DNA of 64,000 bases, from assembly GCF_019649055.1 (NCBI RefSeq), contig NW_026570226.1, positions 62,001-126,000 of the forward strand. Direction: 5' to 3'. Position 1 is the stretch's first letter; every line of letters starts with the position of its first letter. The notes under the pieces were generated by a model. That model searched no databases, was not told where the DNA came from, and saw only the letters and a list, made by a program, of their open reading frames with translations. The DNA is from Paramacrobiotus metropolitanus (lineage: Eukaryota; Tardigrada; Eutardigrada; Parachela; Macrobiotidae). Below are positions 27,570-39,064 of this stretch, in pieces. The translations under genes and the position numbers were made by a program.

Positions 27570-30500
27570 ATGTCACTGATGTCGGTCCGAAGGTTTCTTA
27601 CTGCATTTAGTACAACCAAGCCTTTGTTTTCATGTTTGTATACCACGCAAAACTCGACAGTAGAAACCATTTTTGCTTTGTCATCTGGGAAAGGACGAGC
27701 GGGAGTCAGTGTGATCCGCGTAAGCGGTCCACAGGTTTGCACTGTGCTGTCACAGATGATCACGAAGAAACCTATCAGCACAATCCGTCCTCGAACGGCT
27801 TACCTGCGCATGATCTCTCATCCTGTGAGCCACGAGCCTCTGGATAACGGAGTTGTAATGTACTTCAAAGGTACAGTACCCTAAGCCTGTAAACTGCTCC
27901 TTTTGTATGCTCCATTTACTTTTTATCGTAATCGTATACGGTAACTGAGTCACATACTGTATTTGCTCAGACTAAGCAGACTGTTTTCCTTATTATTTTG
28001 GTTTGGGGAGATGGTTATTACTCATTGCATATTCTGCGTATGAGAGTCTTGCCAGTAATGCTACGGTAGTTACTCATGCTGATTACTTTGTTGGCATCTG
28101 TGGTGTAATTGTAGGTCCGCACAGTTTTACAGGCGAAGATGTTGCGGAGTTCCATGTCCACGGTGGAACGGCGGTAATCAGAGGAGTTCTCAGTGCCTTG
28201 AGCACATTTCCACGAGTTCGGCCAGCGGAAGCGGGCGAATTTACAAAAAGGTAGGCCTGAGTGCATTAATGCTTACGTGCGTTTCACAGCTGTTAAGGCT
28301 GGATGTCGTGGACAATGTCGTGCTCGTATTTTTAAAGCAATAATAGAACAATTAAAATGTAGAGAATCTATTGTGTTTTTTAACACTAGAGTATGAATGA
28401 CCGCTCCCACAGCGTAAGTAGCTGCGAATGCAGTTTACGAATGCAGTCAGTTTCCACGATAAGTATGCTTAAATAATACAGATTACGAAATTATTTTTTT
28501 TTTATTTTAAAATAACAGTTTACATTCCTTTCCCATTTTCCGTTCCTTCCATTAAAATTAGCAGTCTTCATTCCCTTCCGGTTGAATGTCCAATTTAAAT
28601 TCCTTTTTTTTTCTTTGCAATTTTGAGCATACATTAGCCTTGTGTTTAGAGCGTTTCTCAATGGAAAAATGGATTTGACCGAGGCGGAAGGTGTGGCGGA
28701 CTTGATCCAGGCTGAAACTGAGGCGCAGCGCAAACAGGCTTTACGCCAGATGAATGGGGCTCTTTTGACAAGCTATGCTAATTGGCGAGAACGATTACTT
28801 CAGGTTTGTTTCTTCCCAGTGTAACCAGGTGTTGTGTTTTTTTTGCTAACTCGTATAAAATCGATCAATTTACGTTTTAATTTTGTTATAAAAACTCTCT
28901 AGTTATGTTATTTATGTGAGTATTTGGGTTTTCCCTAAGTCGTTGTTTATTTGCATTTGGTTAGTGAGATGTGTTTGTTTCCTCTAACGTTTCAGTGTGT
29001 ATGAGTAAGTTCTGTTTATTGTATTTATTCCAGTAGGCTGTGGCATTCTTAGAAGCGCATATTGACTTCGGAGAGGAGGAAGAGCTGGAGCCAGATATCA
29101 TCGAAAAAGGTGCCAGCTTACATAATCTAGCAATGTAGAGCTTAGATTTTAGAATTCTGTTTTGTTAACGGAATATTTGAGCTTGTTTCGGTATTGCTTT
29201 TGTATTTTTTGCTCTTCAGTTTAATAAATTAGTGCTTTTTACAATAATTAATGCTTTCTGTTAGTGAAGGGTATGGTGAGTGTGGTGGAACACGAGCTCT
29301 TGTCCCATTTAAATGATCACCGGAAAGGCGAAAGATTGAGGAATGGAGTCTCCATAACAATTGTCGGCAAGCCCAACGTCGGAAAAAGCAGCCTTTTGAA
29401 TTTTCTTTGTAAGTTTGTTTTTCTTGTAGTTGTGAGAGTGAACGAGGTTTTGCTGGGTAGCTGTCTTTATTGCTTGTGGGGCTTATACTGTAAGAGTTCG
29501 AAAATAAGGGGTAACTCATTAATCACGTGGAGCTGGTAGAAGTGAGACTCATATTAGAAAATGAGTCTCACAGAGATGGAAAATTACAATGTTTTTCGTT
29601 GTAGCCCCGTAAATACTTTTCTAGACGCTATTTGAATTGCGCCTAACTTGTCTGCATGCTGGTTTCAAATGCATTATACATTTTTAGTTATGTCCAATAC
29701 TCTGTGGCATATTATGCAATTCGTTTTTTAGGCCAAAGGCCGGCGGCCATAGTTTCTCCATTACCGGGAACCACTCGGGATATTATAGAAACTGCGTTGG
29801 ATTTGGCGGGTTATCCGGTATTATTATCGGATACTGCCGGACTGCGTGAGACAGCCGATATTGTTGAAAGCGAGGGCGTGCGCCGTGCCCTCCGCCGTGC
29901 TGAAGAGGCTGATCTTCTGATCCTCGTAATACAGGCGGATGAGATCCCTTTGGATGGGAAACTATCCGGTTTAATGGACGATGCCGGGAGTAAAGCTGCT
30001 TTGATATCCTTTGGATTAAACGCTCCACAAAATCAGAAAGTAAACGAAGCGTAAAGTTGTTGGCTCTTATATCTTACAATAAGACATTTTTTTGGTACGT
30101 GGTTCGTAAAAAATTATAATTTTTGAGTACACACTATCGTATCATGGGAAAATGTTGAATATTCAATACGCGATGCATCCTTTTGTATTCGTTTCAGCTT
30201 CTTAAGTAGTTATTTACAAATGTGTTCACTGAAGTTATTTTAATTATGATAATTACGCATTCGAAGTCTTTTGCGGCAAGGTTTAAGGATTCATGAGTTC
30301 TTGGCATTCGACACGGTTCATATTAAATACTGTATTAATTTTCTCAGTATTCGTACGGTACATAGAGCTGAACATAACCATATGTGTATATTGTACATAA
30401 TTATACGTACTTATAATTATGTGTATGGCTCACATATTGCACTTTTGTGGACGTCTTATGGTTAGCCGTTAATTTTATCACTGAAATCTCATTGATGAAA

Positions 30501-30947
30501 TGACCCATCTTTTCTTGGGCTATTTGGTGTAATCTCATTTTTATAATTTTGTCTTACTAGGTTATGGTGATTGTTAATAAGTGTGATCTCTTACCTGAAG
30601 AAACTGCGTACAGTCTGGCCCAGTCCTTTCCCAGTGCGTCGTTCATTTCCTGCACCAGTGCTATGGGAATTGATGGATTTCTGGAAAAGTTGAGTAACGT
30701 TGTGGCGGAATTATGCGGCAATCCGAGTGTCGGCGAGGCAAGTCTCACACAGCAGAGACACAGGGTGAATTTGGAGCAGTGTGCGCAGCGGTTGCGTCGC
30801 TTTTGGGAATTGATGGCCATTGATGATGTAACCTTGTGCGCCCACGAATTACAGCAGGCGCTGATCTGCATCGGCAAAGTAACGGGGAAAATTCGTTCCG
30901 AGGAGATTTTGGATGTTATTTTTCGCGATTTCTGTATAGGAAAATAA
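27570..30947 (+). CDS. GTPBP3: mitochondrial tRNA modification GTPase (MnmE/MSS1 family)
   Basis: Seven exons, 27570-27870, 28115-28250, 28650-28803, 29037-29109, 29265-29408, 29732-30039 and 30561-30947, join in frame to 500 aa. The first 30 residues are rich in Arg/Ser/Thr ([20 protein letters not shown]), as expected for mitochondrial import. The tetrahydrofolate-binding N-domain follows ([51 protein letters not shown]). The inserted G domain has GKPNVGKSS (P-loop), [12 protein letters not shown] and NKCD. The C-terminus is DFCIGK, carrying the Cys-x-Gly-Lys end that is essential in MnmE. The enzyme works with MTO1 to place taurinomethyl (or carboxymethylaminomethyl) groups on wobble uridine of mitochondrial tRNAs. 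Confidence 0.95.
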
Positions 30948-33238
30948 TTTGGGAGCTAGCTACATAATGATTTTTTAAGATTAAGATTTCGTTATTCTTA
31001 ATTTGTACTAAATTTTTTCTTGTACATTGTTTATATCGGTTGTTTATTGTTTTATCGCAGTAGTGTTTGCATCCACAAAATGTAGGATGTTAAATTGTTG
31101 GAGTTAAGAGTAAGAAAGAATAGTGATCATACATCAGCTTACTCTGTTTCGCAGTTTGTTGCATGTTTTTCACAGTCTTCGTGAACGGTTCCATCAATGT
31201 AAACAGATTTATTACCGCACTTTTCGTGACAGCCTTGTTTTCGCGAGAAAGTATCGTAAAGAGTTGTCCACAAGCATGCTTTTAAAACGAATGTAAAGAA
31301 CATTTATAACTGAACGACTGACATTTAGACCATTGCGAGCGTTTCTTGCATGCTTCCATTACGCAACTACTGGTCAGCTTACTGCTCATAGCGTCGTGAC
31401 CTTGCCAGTTGTTGTTGTGTTGTTCGCCGGTTAGGCTTCTCTCCCAAGATTGAAATACGCTAGAGTATACGCATCGTAATTGCTTTATGAATAGCCGTTG
31501 ATCAGCCGGCACATTGCGTGCGCTGCTGTGGCTAGGAGAGTGGAATGTTTTTCTTTGGGATAATTATTGGCGACCGGTTATAAAAGTTCGCGGCTTGTTC
31601 GCCGTCAGTGTGAAATGTAAGCCAAAAGACTCCAACTAAGACCTGGCACGCTCTGTAACGAGCTAGTCTGCTCGTCTGAATGACGAACTGTCAAGTGTAT
31701 ACCGCCGGAGAAGATTAAGCGTTGGACCCGGCGCGGCTTTATACACCGGCAGCGCATCAATCTTGAACGAGTTTTTTTTGCTCCGTGCTTGACACTAATT
31801 ATGAAAAGCGTTCTCGCATCAGTGAAGAAATTGCTACAGTTGCACCAAATGTATGCACACTTTATTACGCAGACGTGAATTATTGTTTCGGTAATCGATC
31901 CGAACGGATTTGACACTTCATATTTACAGGAAACAAAAAAACCAATACGTATGCACTTGCTTTAATGTGCTCTTCAGCCACGAGGATCTGCATCAACTTT
32001 GATGGTCAAGAAACTGTTTTACATGTGCTTCTGTGGGACTGTATAGTTACCCGCGATTAGTTCGTGGCTGTGCAACTACTGTCAGATGAATTATTTGTTA
32101 ACCATACTTTTATCGATACATACGTAAAATGGAAACGATATTCCGGCGAAGCCGAACATTTAATTAAAACTGTACTCAGTCAATTTACATACTTGGGACG
32201 TTTACTGTACATGTTTCACCTTATTGATTCTTGCATCAGCGCACGTGCACAAACTTCAGACTCATTTACTTACTTATTAATTTGTCAGATGCATGGTAAC
32301 AACACCTTCGGATTTTCAGGCGATCAAACTTTGAGTTAACCTGATAGAATTACTTAAAAGAGCCGCTTACCACAAAGTTGTTGCTAAACTGCTAACCGTC
32401 ATATGCTCGTAAAATTTTCTTATAGTTTTGTCTGTCACTACCTGGCTGTTACAGGAGCGATCGAATTCAGCTGAACACATCGGCCAAACCTTATTTATTT
32501 CGATGGAAAAAACCTCAAGGACTGATTTAATTGCACTTTTCAAAACTAAAACTTGAGAAGGCTTATGAGAAGCTTTCACAATTCGAAATCCTTTGTGCTG
32601 CTCATTTGATAGCATTAATTATCGTTCATTACGTACTGTACTTGATCTTGCACAAGTACTACGGGTAGTAGTAAAAACCATTATCACCTGCTCGCGACTG
32701 GAATTCGTTTCATTTAGACCAACAGACGAACTAATAACCATCAACACACCGCGTATCTTCGTGTAAATACACCGGCCGAAAAGAAAAAACAAACACAGAA
32801 AACAATTTGAAAAAAACATAAAAATTTACAACTAACATCAGAGGTTTCAGAACTGAAAAATAATCTGAAAACTGAGGTTGTAATGAAACAACGACCGTGC
32901 GCACAAATCACTTTTATTACGAGTGTATCTGTAACACACGTTTTCTGGTAAAAAGATCTGATTCCAAAGAAGCCGTCGCAAATGTACAATGGCAAGTTGC
33001 AAACAGGAACTATCCGTCAAAGCATTTGTAGCTGCCTGACCGAGCGCTGCTAACATTACATGTACTATTTGAGGGAGAAACGAAAAAACAAATCTAAAAC
33101 GCATCAACAAAGACAGAGCGGGAAGATCAATTCCCAAGGAAGACACGGGGTACAAATAATAACTTTCTTTCTATTCCAATTCACAATAAATGTTGGGAAA
33201 TCTGCGGTGGGTGCCGGGCCCTTCCATAGACGCCATTT
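30948..33238. other. convergent intergenic region, GTPBP3 and DRAK kinase
   Basis: Neither strand shows an exon that I can assign. A TATA plus initiator pair on the plus strand (31579-31610) is the only notable element. The frame at 32064-32339 has no ATG start and no recognisable motif. Confidence 0.4.
31579..31610 (+). promoter_or_regulatory. candidate TATA/initiator core promoter
   Basis: TATAAAAG at 31579-31586 is followed by TCAGTG at 31605-31610. The initiator adenine at 31607 lies 28 bases after the first T of the TATA box, the textbook spacing in arthropods and related animals. No downstream coding exon on the plus strand was identified, so the transcript it would drive is unknown. 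Confidence 0.4.
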
Positions 33239-36084
33239 TTACTTGCATGGAACTTGGTTCTGTACGGGCGCCGTTAAGGATCCTTTCCGACTGGGCGGGG
33301 TGAGTGTGATCTGCGGCTCACGGAATTTAAAACGCTTGGTGATAATTCCAACGGCGTTCTCTTTCTCGTTGGATGTTATCTGATGGGGACGCCGGGATGG
33401 CGGCGAACTGACAGGATCCACCGTAACACTGCTGGACAAGGCCGAATCCGTTTCCACGGACACATCCGGACCACCACTGACGGTGATGATGGCCGGCATA
33501 ATTTGAATCAGCACTTCGGAGTGCTGCACTTCTAGAATTTCAGCTTTGGTTATGGTAGAGGAAGATACCGGCTCAGGTTGATCATCTTTGGCTGGAGGAT
33601 TGCTGATCCAAGGATGTCTCCGGCAATCATCGATAGTCATGCGGCCCCTGTCAACCACAATACATTGTACTGCATCCGAAACAATACTTTTATTACGTTG
33701 ACAATTCACTGCCCACCGTCAGCTGAATGCTAAATCAATACACACTCAAAACACGGATTAACACAAGTCGTGAAACAATTCTGAATTTACGGTATGTCAA
33801 TTCTACTCTTCCGCAAACAGTTATCCAGTAACCCCAAACTATTTCATTTAAAATTCAATCCACTGAGCGCAGCCAACCTTGAAAACTTAAAAAAAGTGCT
33901 TCTGTGGAAGCATAAAAATATAGTAAATTAGTGCACAAGCCTTGCATTATTTAAGTCTATTCATTTACGATAATTCTAGCGGAAACAGGGAAGTAGTAAC
34001 AAAAATATTAACAGCAAGATATGCTAACAGCATAATTTATACATTCCAAATGAACAAAGGAACGGCCAAAACTAATTAAAGATTATGCAGCAATACGAGA
34101 TTAATGTAAATACAGAGCTTATCACGCATGGAAATGCAATTCAAACTGCATATTGACTGCTGCATCAGCAAATCTAACTACACAGTGCACACACAAGAGT
34201 ATTGAGATGCAACTGGCTGCAAAAGAGCGAGATTCTCGGCGGTTTCGTAATAACGCAACATGACACTTAAACCCCTGCATTGTATTCTTCGACCTGACCG
34301 CTCTTGTCAGAGCCTATAAAGAAAAATAATCGCCCTGATGATGTAATCCCCAATAAGCGGAAGATACATCCAACTAAAAGACGCTATCGATTTTCGCAGC
34401 TGCTCTTATATAGCAATTTCAGCACATTTCTCAGTGCTTTTCGTTTAACAATATTTCGCTTTAATCAGCATCCTGGCACATGCTTAATGGTCCTATCAAA
34501 ACCACCCCCAAAACACCCCGTTTGACAGTTTATATTATTAGCTAACCGAAGAAGAAGAGAGCATTTTGCTGATTACATCATCGTTCAATCGCAAACTCAC
34601 TTGGGATTTTTGACCAGCAAGCATTTTATAAAATCAATAGCTGCCGGGGAAATGTCAGCGAAAACATCAGCCGGGAAATCCACTTTGCCCTGATTGATGT
34701 TCACGTAGGTTTCCTGATTATCATCGCCCGTGAAGGGCGAAATGCCGGTTAGGAGCACATACGTTAGGACACCAATCGACCTATGAAAAAAATCGACGAG
34801 ACACCGTAAGCTCGGAAGACAGGATGGATAAAAATAAACGGAATCGCTAGTCAGAAGATGGCTCACTTACCACATATCCGTGGCAATAGAGATCGGATCA
34901 AAATTGAGCACTTCTGGCGCAACATAGTCGGGCGTTCCGAGAATTTCACGAACTTCTTGTCCAGCCGATACCACCCGTGAGATACCAAAATCACATAGCT
35001 TGATGGTGAAATCACCATGCTGGTAATCATCTGATGCCAGAAGGATATTCGATGGCTGCAAGCCAAAAAACCCCATATTTAGATTGACATTCCATCGAAA
35101 ATCACATTAGTAAGTAAAAAACTATTCGCAACCAGAACACAAGAAAAATTTCGGTCCAACAATAATCGAAAACATTTTATCAAAAGCGTTGTAAACCTGT
35201 TACTATTATTTTCTTAAGCATTCTGAGCCGCTTATTCAAACTCAAAATCAAAGTTCAGACATTGCAACAACGTTTACTTTTGCATGATTAATTATGGAGA
35301 ACGAAAATTTTCAGCTCCGGCTTGGCAGACGAATTAATCAAAATTAAAAGATAAACTACCTGTTAAGAAACAGCAATCAACAAATTACTAATTTTACTAC
35401 TTTATTCCGAGTCAAACGTCAAACGGAGACACAGAATGTTTTCAATGAATTTGCTTGGTATGAACTGTGTCATAAAGCTTTTTTCGTAAAATACTGTACT
35501 GTACCGATTTCCATAATGTAATGAATAATTACAAGCATTACGAATTCTAACTGATATCAAAGTGTTCGGGCAAAATTTAGAGGCAGTCACTGCATTGGAC
35601 CGTACTTTGATATCCAGATGGACAATGTTGAGCTTATGGAGCTCATACACCCCGGCCAGCGTTTGCTCAATGATCCGTCGAACATGCTCCTCTTTGATAT
35701 CCTGCTCATCGTCGCAAAGTGCTTGCAATTCACCACCTGTCGCGCTACGAGCAAAGCAAAAACAGACTCACCGGACGTCATTTACACGCGTCATTTTCTC
35801 CCAACAAAATAAAATACGCCTTCAAATGCGAACGCCACAGAATTCATGTCACGCAAGGCTCAAATGCTTACAGTTCCAGAATGAGAACCATTTCATGATC
35901 ATCCTCAAAGACTTCAAACAAATTAACAATATAAGGGCTGTTGGCACAGTGTTCCAGAACGGTACATTCATGGATCACTTCATTCCTGACACATTTGCCG
36001 CGCCGACGCTTTTTCACCACTTTGGCTGCATACTCGTGTCCGGTACGTCGATGTGTGGCGTGATAGACCACCGCGAATTTTCCC
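33239..36084 (-). CDS. STK17: DRAK / STK17 (DAPK-related) serine-threonine kinase, first exon not found
   Basis: Five exons, 36084-35872, 35744-35606, 35055-34871, 34780-34601 and 33647-33239, join in frame. They cover the kinase domain from the glycine-rich loop ([11 protein letters not shown]) to the stop. Visible features are the ATP lysine ([13 protein letters not shown]), HLDIKPSN, which has HLD instead of HRD as in the DAPK family, [16 protein letters not shown], and the DRAK-type segment [20 protein letters not shown]. The C-terminal tail ends with [14 protein letters not shown], which matches the conserved KEN...KRFRF end of STK17A/B. These nuclear or cytoplasmic kinases act in apoptosis and, in flies, in myosin light-chain phosphorylation. 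The sequence before GKFAVV must lie on an exon upstream of 36084 that I could not identify, so the 5' end is incomplete. Confidence 0.93.
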
Positions 36085-38400
36085 CTATAAAAACAACCAT
36101 TAGGTACCACTTTACATGCACTGAGAAATTCCCAGCGAAGACGGGAAAAACCCTAAAACGACATTGTAATATATACAAGGACATATTTCCAGTTTCTGGC
36201 TGCAGTCTGCGCTACACGCAGTGGCATTCTGTCGTTATCAGTGCAACACCATACAGTGTGATTTTATAAAAAGTATGAAAATTAAAATTCGCTAACCTAA
36301 AACGACCATCTATTTCAATCAAGATGTCCATACGAGTATACAAAATCTGAATTTTAAAAAAAAATCTGAATAGTTTGCAAATTTGATAAAATTATTTCAC
36401 GTCCTTGACATTTACTGTATAACTGAAAAATGTTAGTGAAATATATTTCACTCCCATTTTTCACTCCTGAAATATTACTACTCTGCGATTTTCGACCTGC
36501 ACGTGCATACACTTCTCCACAGTACACTAACAAGAAGCCTTACTCTGACGTTAACTTATATACTTCTTATTTTTAATGTTCGCCGTTTCTGATTAATATT
36601 TTGCATTCAAATTAGCGCATGGACGTCAAATCACCGGATTTAAACCAAATCAACTACCGTAATAATAAACGTGTTTTGCAGAAGAACAGTACCAACCGTA
36701 TTTACCATTTTTTATAGAGCAGGTTAGCATAATAAACCGAAATCCGGTTGCCAAACAAAGCATTTATTAGGTATTCAATACTGCAACAACAAACAACACT
36801 GGAGTTGTACAATGCGGAAACGCTTGCAGTCAACAAGGTAATAACTGGCCACCCACACTATCGGCAGCATTTTTCTCGTGTTTCAATTACTGATATTTTA
36901 CCCCCATCACCCGTCATAATTAGGCTCAATTTTATGGAAATCAAACGGGTCTTTTATATGGTTTGTTTGATCTGTCCAAACGATTCAAAAGACAACGGTA
37001 AAGACCGACTGGACTTTCCTGAACCTACTGCACAAACAACCACGTAAAAAATGAGCAAGTAAACAGCAATTATTCGGCGTTGTAATCGCAGTTTACAGGC
37101 TGTTCTCGAGCACTTTTCGTTCCAACTCAATTCAACATAAACAAACTGCATGTCCGACCTTTATCGAAAACTGAACCGACTTTTCAAAGCTTCTATAAAA
37201 CATAAAATAATAACACTCAGAAATATTTTCCGTTGCAGTACGATACTAACGAGAACGAACTTAATTACAACAGTTTCCACAAAACCTGAGACTTTGCATT
37301 AGATTTCTTACTAAGCACATGCGTAGATTTGTATGCTCAGTCCCGTACAGGCCGTAAAAAATAACAAGAGGTGAATACTCTGTGTAAACCGCATTTTTCT
37401 TATAGTTTTAAAAGCATGTTTCGCACACCGGGTGGCATTTCCGTCCGCTATCGACGATGGTCATTACTCGAACAGATTTCATAGTTAATCCCTGTAGATT
37501 TTATAAGAATTTCCGTTCACCAATGTTATTTTCTGTACCAATCAACTGGAACATCAGCACCACAATTTTTATTGCAAATGACCAAAAAGTGGCTGCATGT
37601 GGCCAGAGCCAACGACACCTGCATGGCCTAAAAATGAGAAAAGCAACTCGTCCATGCGCTTCAACAGAAGTCCAGCGCCATGTAAAAAGCTTCTTGCCAA
37701 CGGACGCATCTTCTACACAATTTCAGTTTCACAAAGACTTAAGCGTTTGGTTGGTGTGTAATTTATCTTAACTCTTTGTAACGTAGCCTTTTACATGGGA
37801 TTAATGGACAGAGTAGCAGACTGTACTTGAACTTCAACCGGTATTTTCGAATATTCACTCTCACGGACAATGCTAATTGACTTCCTGTGAATGGGCATTT
37901 TTAACTAGCAATGATACGGTTCAAGCCCGGCAATTCTATCATTAGTGTAACCAGCAGGAGATTGCTCTATAAATGGAGTGGTCAAAGAGCAGTGCAGTGC
38001 TGGCAACCCTCACATCCACATCCAATTTCTCAATCATTCATAACTCTGATTTTGGTCCCAAACGCACAGATTCGGGTATTGATAGAATCGTTTCCACTTC
38101 ACTAGTCAGAAAGATCACTACGCTTTAACGACGGTAAATACTCTATTGTCACTTTCCCCATCCATCATTTTAGAAAACCTATTCAAATGCATTCTGCCAG
38201 ACGGGACACAAAGCTCAGTTTCATATTTGCTTCATAAACCCAACTTTATGGAGAAATTTCATTAATCACCATTTCCTCAAATTATCCAAAAAAGTTTTAG
38301 GCCAACTGGCCCGTACATATTCTCATTTGTCAAATACGTAGCAGTAAATAATTATACATTTCGAGTACACCCATTTTTGCTAGTACATTTTTGAACTTTT
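36085..38400. other. region upstream of the DRAK exons
   Basis: It should contain the missing first DRAK exon or a long intron. I searched the minus strand for an ELGRG-type start ending in phase 2 and found none that convinces me. A TATAAA follows the 12-mer CAGCAGGAGATT near 37952-37975. Confidence 0.35.
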
Positions 38401-39064
38401 TCGCAAAGTAAATTCGAAAAGCATACAATCGTTTGTGTTTCACCAGATAATCGTGTTTCACATCAGGGACTTCTCGTTGTATCTGTATAAAAGACTAAGG
38501 AGTACCACATACTGTCATTTAAAGTTTTACGGACCAGAGTCACCAGACTTTCATGAAAAATCGGTGGGAAGTATTTACCTTTCTGCAGCCGCTCAAAAAG
38601 ATCCGTGTTTATTACTGACCGATCAAATTTCTCATCCTGTAGTTCGAAACAGAATGGTGAAAACAAGATCTCAACAAGCAACTTGCATAAGATATTCTGA
38701 TCTGTCGCGCCACGATTCATCAAACTTACTACGCACCGTTGACAAGTGCCTTCAAGCGGTAGAGCTAATTCAAACTTTTCGAAACCGGCTTCGTAAGAAA
38801 AATCTTTCAAAAGTGCGTATTAGAAACTATCAAAAATTGGCGGCGTCACAAACAGATGTTCTTGATACAACCAAAAACAAAACGCTCTGGAACTGTTCCA
38901 GTACGAGCAGATGCTATTTGGTTAATTGTGCTATAACCGGAAAAAGTTTAGAAACAACGAAGGTTGTAAATAAGCAGATGCCGCAGACACTGAACAAGCG
39001 GCTAATAATAATTGTACTTTCCGCCGGTAACATATCTAACAAGAACGCACAAAATTATCATTAA
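38401..39064. other. overlapping long open frames on both strands, status unclear
   Basis: A plus-strand frame of 209 codons (38435-39064) and a minus-strand frame of 115 codons (38810-38463) overlap. The minus-strand peptide has the more protein-like composition (e.g. DEKFDRSVINTDLFERLQK before a GTAAAT donor) and could be an exon. It ends in phase 1, which does not fit the DRAK exon at 36084. I do not recognise either product. Confidence 0.25.

Noticed and set aside
37911-37960. GGTTCAAGCCC considered as a tRNA B box
   Set aside because: No matching A box or cloverleaf arms lie at the required distances.
38463-38810. Minus-strand frame considered as the missing first DRAK exon
   Set aside because: Its best donor (AAAG before GTAAAT) leaves phase 1, while the DRAK exon at 36084 requires phase 2, and it lacks an ELGRG-like end.
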